64,000 nucleotides of DNA from positions 153,367 to 217,366 of the forward strand of contig NZ_JAECMT010000006.1 of the NCBI RefSeq assembly GCF_016019935.1, given 5' to 3'. Origin of the DNA: Paenibacillus sp. GSMTC-2017 (GTDB taxonomy: Bacteria; Bacillota; Bacilli; Paenibacillales; Paenibacillaceae). The notes beneath the pieces are model-generated. The model worked only from the letters and a program-made list of their open reading frames with translations, was not told where the DNA came from and ran no database searches. Each line of letters opens with the position of its first letter. Positions within the stretch are counted from its first letter, which is position 1. A program made the position numbers and the translations under genes. This document shows positions 1 through 6,511 of the stretch, piece after piece.

Positions 1-310
1 CACTAAAGCAACTGCTCCAAGCACGCAGCTTCAGTTGTACGATGAATGGCGGCGCATCCAAAAAAACAATAACATCTTGAAATGCTTTATGTTTCGTCGA
101 TAGTAATTCATCAATTTTCTTAAATGATGGGTGTGCGTAATGAACGCTAAGTATAGTGATCGTTGGAGTTGCAGACCAAGTCTCCTCCGCCGAAGCGCTG
201 CTTGCCAAGTGCCGTTCAATCGCGTTTATTTTACGTTTCATTTCAATTAAAGGCAGTGATCCAAGGGCCAAAATGGATACTGCTGAGATGAGCAGCCACA
301 TGATCATCAT
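1..310 (-). CDS. Membrane-anchored protein, partial (runs off the window start)
   Basis: An open frame of about 103 codons runs from ATG at 310-308 to the window edge without a stop. The start overlaps the stop of the upstream mauE-like gene by 4 nt (ATGA), so it is translationally coupled and the last visible member of the peptide operon. Residues 4-20 form one hydrophobic segment, then a charged linker and a stretch that reads like the start of an extracytoplasmic thioredoxin-like domain (TITILSVHYAHPSFKKID). MauD-type proteins have this layout (anchor plus thioredoxin fold), but the CxxC region would lie outside the window. Seen: frame, anchor, coupling. Inferred: redox role from neighbours. 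Confidence 0.6.
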   Translation of the reverse strand, partial: MMIMWLLISAVSILALGSLPLIEMKRKINAIERHLASSASAEETWSATPTITILSVHYAHPSFKKIDELLSTKHKAFQDVIVFLDAPPFIVQLKLRAWSSCFS

Positions 311-837
311 GTCTCCACCGTTAGAGCTCTGTACCGATTACGTGTTTGGTAATAATCTATAAAAATCATGGAGCCACAAATGACTATGATGCTGATGATA
401 AGTTGCAAGAAGACCATATACGTAGAAATAGAGTGTGTCGGAACGATACATTTGACCGCACAAAGTACGATAAAGATTGTATTTCGGCTCAATGGATAAC
501 GATTTAGAAAGCTTATGGAGCCAAAACAAGAACAGGAACTATTATTATCGCGATCCAGGCGGCGTTTTCGTATAACGATAAAGTTGAACAGAAGCAGCAA
601 AACAATAGCACAAATCTCCTTATAATAAAGGGCTAGACCAGATGCGAACGTTAAAAAAAGCAGAAGCTCGGAGAGAAGTAAGCCGATTGATGCTGGACGA
701 ATCCAGTTTACCGGTATGATTCGATAGGATTGTACGGAAAGTTCTAAATCTCTAAACATATTTGCTTTGGAATAAAAGGCTATGAAAAAGAGTGCCGCTA
801 TGATTATATCCATCACAAATATAGCACTCATAAGCAA
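307..837 (-). CDS. MauE/DoxX-like redox-associated membrane protein
   Basis: 176 residues with about four hydrophobic helices (start to residue 22, about 48-64, 70-90, and a late helix near 145-165). Size and topology fit the MauE family, membrane partners of MauD thioredoxins needed for disulfide formation in secreted cysteine-rich proteins. TTG at 837 is chosen as start because GAGGAGG lies about 9 nt upstream and the preceding stop (840-842) is only 2 nt away; an ATG two codons later would be badly spaced. It sits after two thioredoxin-like genes and a cysteine-rich peptide gene, which supports a role in thiol oxidation at the membrane. The family call is from topology and context, so moderate. 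Confidence 0.65.
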   Translation of the reverse strand: MLMSAIFVMDIIIAALFFIAFYSKANMFRDLELSVQSYRIIPVNWIRPASIGLLLSELLLFLTFASGLALYYKEICAIVLLLLFNFIVIRKRRLDRDNNSSCSCFGSISFLNRYPLSRNTIFIVLCAVKCIVPTHSISTYMVFLQLIISIIVICGSMIFIDYYQTRNRYRALTVET

Positions 838-839
838 AG

Positions 840-1328
840 CTATTCGCCTCCTCGATCGAGCCCCAACTCTCTATATAGGTGATTAATATCCTCAATCGTA
901 AAACGTTGCTTCATTAGACCATGTTCAAGAATAATGGCAGAGGGTGTCGCATCCAATTTAAATTGTGATTTATAGCTATTCTCCGCCATGGTTATGACAG
1001 GGAATGGATAGTCGTAATAGTGGGCAAGCTCGTTGTTATCTTCCAGCGATGCACTGCTAATGAGCAGAAGAATACCCGTATATGTGTTGCTAAATGTCAG
1101 AAGTTTTGGAAGTAGATCGATGCAACTGCTGCAGGTTAAGGAAATGAACAAAATGGCAGCAGAGGGTGCACTTACTAGTCTTTCATCTAACGTAAGGTCT
1201 GGGAAGGGCATCCCTAACCCGTGAGCTTCTGATGTTATCTCGTCTTCACTTGGTATATAGGGTACAAAAGAATGATCTCTCTCTAGAGTGTCACTCTTAA
1301 ACAAATCTCGAAAGCTCAACTTGCTCAT
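840..1328 (-). CDS. Thioredoxin-fold protein with CSSC motif
   Basis: 162 residues from ATG at 1328-1326, preceded by AGGGGG about 8 nt upstream. The frame is open further upstream, but that would overlap most of the preceding gene and has no ribosome site. The start overlaps the upstream stop by 4 nt. Residues around 70-80 read FISLTCSSCIDLLPKL, a beta strand followed by a CxxC redox motif at a helix start, as in TlpA/ResA/MauD proteins. No signal peptide or anchor is visible, so it either works in the cytoplasm or is held by the MauE-like partner. Probable role: thiol-disulfide exchange for the peptide encoded first in the operon (inference). Confidence 0.7.
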   Translation of the reverse strand: MSKLSFRDLFKSDTLERDHSFVPYIPSEDEITSEAHGLGMPFPDLTLDERLVSAPSAAILFISLTCSSCIDLLPKLLTFSNTYTGILLLISSASLEDNNELAHYYDYPFPVITMAENSYKSQFKLDATPSAIILEHGLMKQRFTIEDINHLYRELGLDRGGE

Positions 1329-1822
1329 CGTGATTCCCCCTTGAGTGATAACTCTTGTTGTTGATTCAAAAACTTTTTGAATGGAGACAGAAGATATTCC
1401 AAATATTCGAGACTGCCTGCATGTTCGATTGTGATAATTTGGCCCTCTGCATTTAACCCGAATGCCCAAGGGTAACCGCGAGTTTTTAGCTCATTAAACA
1501 ACACATCATCAGAAGCATGATAAATGTTTACTGTAGGATGAAAGACTTGTTTTGCCTTTTCAAATGTCTCTTCTTCCGTTTCCATAAAAATATGCATATT
1601 AGCGGATGGATAGTGTTGTACAAAAGTATTTAGAGCCTCCATGGCAGGAAGACAAGCTGCGCAGGTGGTACTTATCGTTGCAAGCAGAAGATGGTCCGTA
1701 ATGAGATCATAGAGGTGTAAGGAGTCATAGTGTGGGATAGCTATATTTGGCATGAAGTCACCTATGTGCAAGCCTTCTTCCACTTTCAGAAATGACGGAA
1801 TTGTTTTTTCTATCGCATTCAT
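1325..1822 (-). CDS. TlpA-like thioredoxin-fold protein with CAAC motif
   Basis: 165 residues with AGAAGGGAG upstream of the ATG. The N-terminal part (GDFMPNIAIPHYD) is the usual opening strand region of TlpA/AhpC-type domains. STTCAACLPAMEAL is a CxxC redox centre, followed by an alternating alpha/beta pattern and an IEHAGSLEYLEYLL C-terminal helix. No signal peptide is seen. It is the second gene of the operon, directly downstream of the cysteine-rich peptide gene and separated from it by a hairpin. It is paralogous in layout to the next gene (CSSC motif), so the operon supplies two different thioredoxin-like oxidoreductases for one small substrate (inference). Confidence 0.7.
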   Translation of the reverse strand: MNAIEKTIPSFLKVEEGLHIGDFMPNIAIPHYDSLHLYDLITDHLLLATISTTCAACLPAMEALNTFVQHYPSANMHIFMETEEETFEKAKQVFHPTVNIYHASDDVLFNELKTRGYPWAFGLNAEGQIITIEHAGSLEYLEYLLSPFKKFLNQQQELSLKGESR

Positions 1823-1861
1823 TGTGATTAGTCTCCCTTCTTAAGTAGCTAAATAGTAGAA

Positions 1862-1894
1862 AGAGAATCTCCCCGTTTAAAAGAGAGATTCTCT
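1862..1894 (-). terminator. Hairpin between peptide gene and redox genes (attenuator-like)
   Basis: AGAGAATCTC at 1862-1871 and GAGATTCTCT at 1885-1894 form a perfect 10-bp stem. On the minus strand it follows the peptide stop by 12 nt and is followed by a U-rich but interrupted tract (TTTCTACTATTT). This looks like a partial terminator that would give the peptide transcript in excess over the downstream genes, a common arrangement in peptide operons. Confidence 0.5.
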
Positions 1895-1905
1895 ATTTAT
1901 TGGAA

Positions 1906-2043
1906 TTACCAGCAATCACAAGGTCCATTAACGCTACAATTTTCAGAACGACAAACGAACACTCTTCTTCTGTTCATACCAGCGCAATATGCTGTACAAT
2001 AAGTCACCCAATCCCCTGCTGTACATCTGTTAGGACATGCCAT
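1906..2043 (-). CDS. Small cysteine-rich peptide (45 aa, 8 Cys)
   Basis: ATG at 2043-2041 has a near-perfect ribosome site (AGAGGAGGTGA, about 8 nt upstream); the frame ends at TAA 1908-1906. The 45-residue product has cysteines at 3, 7, 16, 20, 31, 36, 42 and 44, an Arg-rich centre (RRR at 25-27) and a C-terminal Trp. There is no signal peptide and no double-glycine leader. The even number of cysteines plus the CxxC and MauE-like genes downstream suggest a disulfide-stabilised, possibly leaderless secreted peptide such as a bacteriocin. The N-terminal ACxxxC recalls laterosporulin-type peptides (from memory; weak). Alternatives: metal-binding peptide or precursor of another modification. Function not shown by sequence. 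Confidence 0.8.
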   Translation of the reverse strand: MACPNRCTAGDWVTYCTAYCAGMNRRRVFVCRSENCSVNGPCDCW

Positions 2044-2147
2044 TATAATTCACCTCCTCTCGTGTGGTAGGTTTAATTTCAATTCGTGTAATGAACACCT
2101 CGCTAAAAAAATATAATCGATCGGAATAAAGTTATTTGGTTGAAAAT

Positions 2148-2176
2148 AATATAGTAGATAAATGTATTGTTGTAAA
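2148..2176 (-). promoter_or_regulatory. SigmaA-type promoter of the cysteine-rich peptide operon
   Basis: Read on the minus strand, TTTACA (2176-2171), a 17-nt spacer and TATATT (2153-2148) match the -35/-10 consensus well. Predicted transcription start is near 2141, giving a leader of about 98 nt before the peptide ATG. Confidence 0.6.
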
Positions 2177-2184
2177 CGCTTTCA
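2171..2184. promoter_or_regulatory. Candidate cre site (CcpA operator)
   Basis: TGTAAACGCTTTCA matches the Bacillus cre consensus TGWAANCGNTNWCA at every position. It overlaps the -35 box of the peptide-operon promoter, a position where bound CcpA would repress. It is also about 230 nt upstream of the plus-strand gene at 2411. Confidence 0.65.
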
Positions 2185-2410
2185 CTAAAACTGTGTAAAA
2201 TAATACTAATTTCGACAGGCATATAGTTGGAATTGTGTATATGATGCGATAAAAAACTACATTTTTTTCAGATTGAACATCTAAAAGTAGGATAAATAGA
2301 AAGTAATGTTGAATAAGATGAAGTGAGGTATGCACAAGATTGCGATTGCAGTTGACTGATTGGGCATTGTTTCATCTAGGTAAATGTAACTACAGGGGGT
2401 CAAGTTAACA
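2185..2410. other. Intergenic region between divergent genes
   Basis: AT-rich spacer upstream of the EEP-family gene. I see no further gene here; a minus-strand frame of 67 codons (2132-2335) lacks a ribosome site and has low-complexity composition. No clear plus-strand promoter was identified. Confidence 0.5.
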
Positions 2411-3472
2411 ATGGTCAAAAAGGTGTTAAAAATTGCAGGATGGATTGTCGGCGTTCCAGTTTTAGCTTTTGTAGTGTTTCTTATTTATGTCACAGCTGTG
2501 GATTACAAACCTGACGCACAGGTAAAACTTAATGTAGTTAATAATCCAACTATAAAAATGAAGCAAGGTGAACCATTTACGGTTACAACTTTCAATATTG
2601 GTTATGCGGGAAATGATCAAGGACAAGATTTCTTTTTGGATGGGGGGACAATGTCTCGTTCCAGCAGCAAGGAGCAAACGGAACTAAATTTAGCGGCTAT
2701 TACTTCCATATTGAAAGACACAGGATCTAATATGTATATGCTTCAAGAAGTAGATAAGGATGCTACTCGTAGTAATCGTATTGATGAAGTAGAGAGATTA
2801 AGCAAAGCTCTACCTGAATACAGCTCAGTATTTGCTACAAACTATAAAGTGCCTTGGGTTCTTGTCCCAGTAATGAATCCAATGGGAAAAGTTCATGCAG
2901 GGTTGATGACGATGTCAACGTTTGAGAGTACATCTCATACTAGATATGATCTGCCTGGCAAGGAAAAGTGGCCAGTTCAACTAATGGAGCTTGATCGTGC
3001 TTTTATTGAAAGCCGCTTCCCTGTAGAAAATGGGAAAGAGCTAGTCCTTCTTAATGTACATTTATCTGCCTACGACAAGGGCGGGAAAATTCGTAAGCAA
3101 CAATTGGATTTTCTGAAAACATACATTGAAACAGAAACGAAAAAAGGCAACTACATTATCGCTGGCGGGGATTGGAACCATTCGTTGCCTGGATCAGATC
3201 CTGCTCACTTCGGATCTCCGGCGGCATGGCCGGCGTGGCTTCAGTCTTTCCCTAAGACATTTGAAATTGATGGATTCCAATGGGCAATCGATCCAAACGT
3301 TCCTTCTGTTCGGGAGCTGAATGCTCCATACAAGGAAGGTGTTAACTTCCTTGCTCTAATCGATGGTTTCTACGTATCATCGAACATTAAGATTAATAGT
3401 GTGAAAGGGCATGATCTTACGTTTAAACACAGTGATCACAATCCAATTACGGGCACTTTTATTTTGGAATAG
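2411..3472 (+). CDS. Membrane-anchored endonuclease/exonuclease/phosphatase-family hydrolase
   Basis: 353 residues. Residues 7-29 form one N-terminal membrane segment, so the catalytic domain is probably extracytoplasmic. EEP hallmarks are in order: TTFN (N62), QEVD (E113), NVHLS (H217), GGDWN (D254, N256) and a C-terminal HSDHNP (H340, D342, H343), giving a complete divalent-metal phosphoesterase active site. Family members include sphingomyelinase-like, nuclease and inositol phosphatase enzymes; the substrate cannot be told here, though a phosphodiester of lipid or extracellular nucleic acid fits an anchored protein. It stands alone, with GGGGG about 14 nt before the ATG, and is followed by a metal-sensor gene. 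Confidence 0.8.
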   Translation: MVKKVLKIAGWIVGVPVLAFVVFLIYVTAVDYKPDAQVKLNVVNNPTIKMKQGEPFTVTTFNIGYAGNDQGQDFFLDGGTMSRSSSKEQTELNLAAITSILKDTGSNMYMLQEVDKDATRSNRIDEVERLSKALPEYSSVFATNYKVPWVLVPVMNPMGKVHAGLMTMSTFESTSHTRYDLPGKEKWPVQLMELDRAFIESRFPVENGKELVLLNVHLSAYDKGGKIRKQQLDFLKTYIETETKKGNYIIAGGDWNHSLPGSDPAHFGSPAAWPAWLQSFPKTFEIDGFQWAIDPNVPSVRELNAPYKEGVNFLALIDGFYVSSNIKINSVKGHDLTFKHSDHNPITGTFILE

Positions 3473-3506
3473 CAATTAGAGTCGTAGACTGATCTTTGCA
3501 TTGAAT

Positions 3507-3544
3507 GGGGGGTTAGGCTAATATAGCCTTATGAGGTTAGGGGG
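3507..3544. promoter_or_regulatory. Candidate G-tract operator upstream of the CsoR/FrmR-type gene
   Basis: Two G-runs (six G at 3507-3512 and five G at 3540-3544) lie just before the regulator gene. CsoR/RcnR-family proteins are known to bind G/C-tract operators of the TACT-G(n)-AGTA type. The flanking bases match only partly, so this is a candidate for autoregulation. Confidence 0.3.
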
Positions 3545-3555
3545 CGGATGGACAT

Positions 3556-3852
3556 ATGGAACATAACCAGTGTGAGCGACACAGTCATCATTCGGATAAA
3601 ACGAAAACGAGTTTAATGAATCGTTTAAATCGAATAGAGGGTCAAGTTCGCGGCATTAAAGGACTAATCGAAAAAGATGCATATTGCGATGATGTACTCA
3701 ATCAAATCGCTTCAGTGCATTCTGCTTTAAACGGTGTAGGGAAGCTGCTTGTAGAGGCACATTTGAAGAGCTGCGTCATTGAAAAGATTCAAGAAGGCGA
3801 TGAAGATATCATCAACGAGTTTCTAACTACGGTGAACAAGCTAATGAAATAA
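3556..3852 (+). CDS. CsoR/FrmR-family metal-sensing transcriptional repressor
   Basis: 98 residues, all-helical DUF156 family. The DNA-contact helix RLNRIEGQVRGIKGLIE is typical. C44, H69 and C73 (YCDD and HLKSC) form the Cys-His-Cys set used for Cu(I) in CsoR. The N-terminus carries His residues (H3, H9, H11, H12) that could add a metal ligand, as in RcnR or nickel/cobalt sensors. Known family role: de-repression of an efflux gene on metal binding. No metal exporter lies next to it; it is followed directly by a strong terminator, so its target is itself or elsewhere. The metal is therefore uncertain, with Cu(I) favoured by the ligand set. Confidence 0.85.
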   Translation: MEHNQCERHSHHSDKTKTSLMNRLNRIEGQVRGIKGLIEKDAYCDDVLNQIASVHSALNGVGKLLVEAHLKSCVIEKIQEGDEDIINEFLTTVNKLMK

Positions 3853-3872
3853 ATAGTGTATCTAATAGAAGA

Positions 3873-3911
3873 GCCAGTAGGATCAGCGAAGCTGATCTTA
3901 CTGGCTTTTTT
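3873..3911 (+). terminator. Rho-independent terminator
   Basis: A 15-bp stem (3873-3887 with 3891-3905, one G-U pair) with loop GAA is followed by six T. It ends the CsoR-type gene; the flanking A-run makes it partly bidirectional, serving corA on the other strand. Confidence 0.9.
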
Positions 3912-3968
3912 GCATCGAATTCTATATATATCGGATAGATGTTGCCATGTTGAATATTGCACTTCCTT

Positions 3969-4919
3969 CTACTTAAACCAGCCCTTGCGCTTGAACCAAA
4001 ATAATAGGGATGAGCCAACGATCAGCATAACCGTTAATACAGCGTAATAACCCCATTCCCACGAAAGCTCTGGTATAATCTCGAAGTTCATGCCATAGAT
4101 GCTCGCAATAAAAGTTAATGGGATAAAGATAGCTGTCATAACAGTCAACGTCTTCATAATGCCATTCATCCGATAGGAGTTAATAGAGAGATAATTGTCT
4201 CTCAGATCCGACGTCATCTCTCGATTAGACTCGATCATCTCAGACAGCTTCAATAAATGGTCGTGGATATCTGTAAAATATAACCGCAACTCAGCCAAGC
4301 CATCAATGCGATCCGAGTTTATAACTCGATACAAGAGGTCTCGCATCGGAAGGATCGTCCGCCGCAGCTTTAACAACTTAGCACGAATGTCGAAGATATC
4401 ATCCATCAGCGCTTGCATGGATTCTGAGCTAACATTGTTTTCGATTTCGTTCAAATATTCTTCGATCTGGTATACACCGGGGAAATATTGATCTACCAAT
4501 TTATCCATGACCAAATAGGCGGCGTACAAATGACCTTTGTCCACGCCTTTTTTTTGTTTGGCTATTTTGCACCATGCATCTTCAATCTCTCTAGATTGCT
4601 GCAGATGGAACGTAACGACATAGTTGTCGCCAAGAAACAAATCTACTTCTTCAGCAGCAAGTGTTTTTGGATTAATGGCATGCATAACGAAAAAATGCAT
4701 ATTCTCATAGTGATCCATCTTGGGACGCTGAAGTAAATGAAAACAATCTTCAACAGCTAGCGGATGGAAGTGGAAATGCTCGTCTAATTGATTAGCTTCG
4801 GCCTCAGTTGGCATGTCGAAGTCGACCCAATACCATTTGATATGGGCATCGGAAAGCTTATTTAAGGGAACGTCTCTAATAACTTCTAGATCGTTAGTGA
4901 TCGCTAAAGAACGTATCAT
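3969..4919 (-). CDS. corA: CorA-family magnesium/divalent cation transporter
   Basis: 316 residues starting at ATG 4919-4917 with AAGGAG 8 nt upstream; the frame stays open 13 codons further without a ribosome site. The long N-terminal cytoplasmic alpha/beta domain and helical stalk (IEEYLNEIENNV) are followed by two C-terminal membrane helices. The first ends in the signature YGMNF (G276-M277-N278), the pore motif of CorA. The short tail KRKGW is basic as usual. Known role: channel-like uptake of Mg2+ (also Co2+ or Ni2+) as a homopentamer. It is a single-gene unit, converging with the CsoR-type gene. Confidence 0.93.
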   Translation of the reverse strand: MIRSLAITNDLEVIRDVPLNKLSDAHIKWYWVDFDMPTEAEANQLDEHFHFHPLAVEDCFHLLQRPKMDHYENMHFFVMHAINPKTLAAEEVDLFLGDNYVVTFHLQQSREIEDAWCKIAKQKKGVDKGHLYAAYLVMDKLVDQYFPGVYQIEEYLNEIENNVSSESMQALMDDIFDIRAKLLKLRRTILPMRDLLYRVINSDRIDGLAELRLYFTDIHDHLLKLSEMIESNREMTSDLRDNYLSINSYRMNGIMKTLTVMTAIFIPLTFIASIYGMNFEIIPELSWEWGYYAVLTVMLIVGSSLLFWFKRKGWFK

Positions 4920-5108
4920 CGGAATAACTCCTTTTGCAATTACATAATTCGAGCTCAAAGAAATTGTAGCACATGGACATGTTTGAAATATACTAATCTA
5001 TCGTTGTCATACTTTGCTAGACTAATCATTTACGTGCTTAACAACCGAATACCAACCGCATTTATCTGAATTCTGTGAAATTGTTAATAATTATTGTACC
5101 AAAAGCTG

Positions 5109-5117
5109 TGGTATACT
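5109..5117 (+). promoter_or_regulatory. Extended -10 promoter upstream of the SleB-like gene
   Basis: TGGTATACT gives a TGn extended -10 with hexamer TATACT at 5112-5117. No good -35 is present at 17 nt, which extended -10 promoters tolerate. Distance to the ATG at 5191 is about 74 nt. Confidence 0.4.
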
Positions 5118-5190
5118 TTTGCGGAGGCAAAATCCCGGCAATCTGAACGATCGGCGTACCATATAACTTGAGAAATTCGAGGAGGTATTT

Positions 5191-6192
5191 ATGATTAGAG
5201 GAAATCAGAACATAGGAAAACGAGCATTACTTATTATATGGACAATGTTATTAGTGAGTGTTTGGCCAATGTCAGTCGCTGCTGCACAGGATGAGAAGAC
5301 GAAAGTTGCAAAGGGCGTTACCATTAAGATTGATGGAGATAAAGTGAAAATATCTGATCCAATCAGGAAACAAGATGAGCGGGTCTATTTGTCAGTTGCA
5401 AACATCGCAAGCATATTCGGTGCAAAGAGTAAGTGGGACAAAGAAAATGAGGAAACAACGATAAATTCGGCGCAAGGCGATAAGATTGTGCTTGGCAATG
5501 GCGTTCCGGTTGTTTATTTCAACGAAGGTCGTTATGTTATGAAGGAGGAGCCATTCCTTGTAGGTGGCAAGATGTATATGCCGCTTCGCCAGATGGCTGA
5601 GCTGCTTCATGCGACTGTTAAGTGGAACGATGAAGAGAACACAGCAGAAATAACGACAGTGAAGCCAGCAGTGGTGGCAGCCGACTACGGATTGGCTGAA
5701 ATTAGTAAGCAACATGGCAGTACTAAGGCGGAGTTGCTCAAACGCAATGGGCTAGATAGTAAAGATCCGATCAAGGAGGGGACTAAACTACTCGTGGTCG
5801 TGCCATCTATATTCGATAATGAGGCCAAGCCCTTCACAGAAGAGGATATTACGTTGCTTGCTAAGATAACGCAGGTTGAAGCGGGGAACGAATCGTATGA
5901 AGGACAGCTAGGCGTAGCGAATGTTATTTTGAATAGAGTGAAGGACTCAAGATTCCCTAAATCGATCAAGGGTGTTATTTATTCAGGTAAACAGTTCCCA
6001 CCCGCACATAACGGTATGCTCGACAAGAGCAAGCCAAATGAAAGTGTAAAACGCGCTGCTAAGGATGCATTAAACGGTAAAAACAATGTTGGAGGCGCCG
6101 TATATTTCTTTAATCCAAAGGTGTCCAAAGGTTCATTCTGGGACAACTTAGATGTTATTGTAACCATCGGCCATCATAGTTTTGCCAAATAG
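5191..6192 (+). CDS. Secreted SleB/CwlJ-type cell-wall hydrolase with copper-amine-oxidase-like N-domain
   Basis: 333 residues with signal peptide (about 1-32, ending VAAAQ). Residues 40-150 are a copper_amine_oxidN1-type stalk (PLRQMAELLHATVKWN), common in Paenibacillaceae secreted proteins. A LysM-like stretch follows (about 168-210), then a SleB/CwlJ hydrolase_2 domain with the catalytic-type glutamate E230 in ITQVEAGNES and the conserved VANVILNRV and YFFNP segments. Role: peptidoglycan hydrolysis (lytic activity on muramyl-linked peptidoglycan), possibly in spore germination or growth. A GAGGAGG site precedes the ATG and a strong terminator follows, so it is monocistronic. Confidence 0.85.
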   Translation: MIRGNQNIGKRALLIIWTMLLVSVWPMSVAAAQDEKTKVAKGVTIKIDGDKVKISDPIRKQDERVYLSVANIASIFGAKSKWDKENEETTINSAQGDKIVLGNGVPVVYFNEGRYVMKEEPFLVGGKMYMPLRQMAELLHATVKWNDEENTAEITTVKPAVVAADYGLAEISKQHGSTKAELLKRNGLDSKDPIKEGTKLLVVVPSIFDNEAKPFTEEDITLLAKITQVEAGNESYEGQLGVANVILNRVKDSRFPKSIKGVIYSGKQFPPAHNGMLDKSKPNESVKRAAKDALNGKNNVGGAVYFFNPKVSKGSFWDNLDVIVTIGHHSFAK

Positions 6193-6210
6193 AAGGATAA
6201 AGTAGGTAAA

Positions 6211-6258
6211 AGCACGATAGAAACATTCGTCATTGACGAATATTTCTATCGTGCTTTT
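6211..6258 (+). terminator. Rho-independent terminator after the SleB-like gene
   Basis: AGCACGATAGAAA (6211-6223) pairs with TTTCTATCGTGCT (6241-6253), with a second short stem inside, followed by five T. Confidence 0.9.
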
Positions 6259-6442
6259 TCTTTGTATTATCGTCAATCATCGATCTAGTTCGTGTAAGTT
6301 TATGTCCGATATTATCGGTTAACAGAACCTTTGTCGGAGCGGTAAAAAATAAAAGGACATTTTAGCATTTTAAGCGAAATGGTTGTCAAAACAACAGCTT
6401 TAGCGGTCGAAACAGCAACTATAAGAGAGTATTAACACATCT

Positions 6443-6483
6443 AGACGAACCCAGCAGAGTCATAAGGGTTCGTCTATTTTTAT
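6443..6483 (+). terminator. Terminator-like hairpin upstream of the broken SLH gene
   Basis: AGACGAACCC (6443-6452) pairs with GGGTTCGTCT (6466-6475), followed by TATTTTTATT. It lies in an otherwise empty spacer (6259-6511) where I see no gene. It may be an attenuator of, or a relic before, the pseudogene. Confidence 0.65.
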
Positions 6484-6511
6484 TAAGACAGCCAATTAGG
6501 CTGTTAGAGGA

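Noticed and set aside
31..219. 62-codon minus-strand frame at the window start
   Set aside because: A different minus frame, coupled to the mauE-like gene and starting with a membrane anchor, explains the region better.
2132..2335. 67-codon minus-strand frame upstream of the cysteine-rich peptide gene
   Set aside because: It overlaps the promoter and cre site, has no ribosome site and a low-complexity product.
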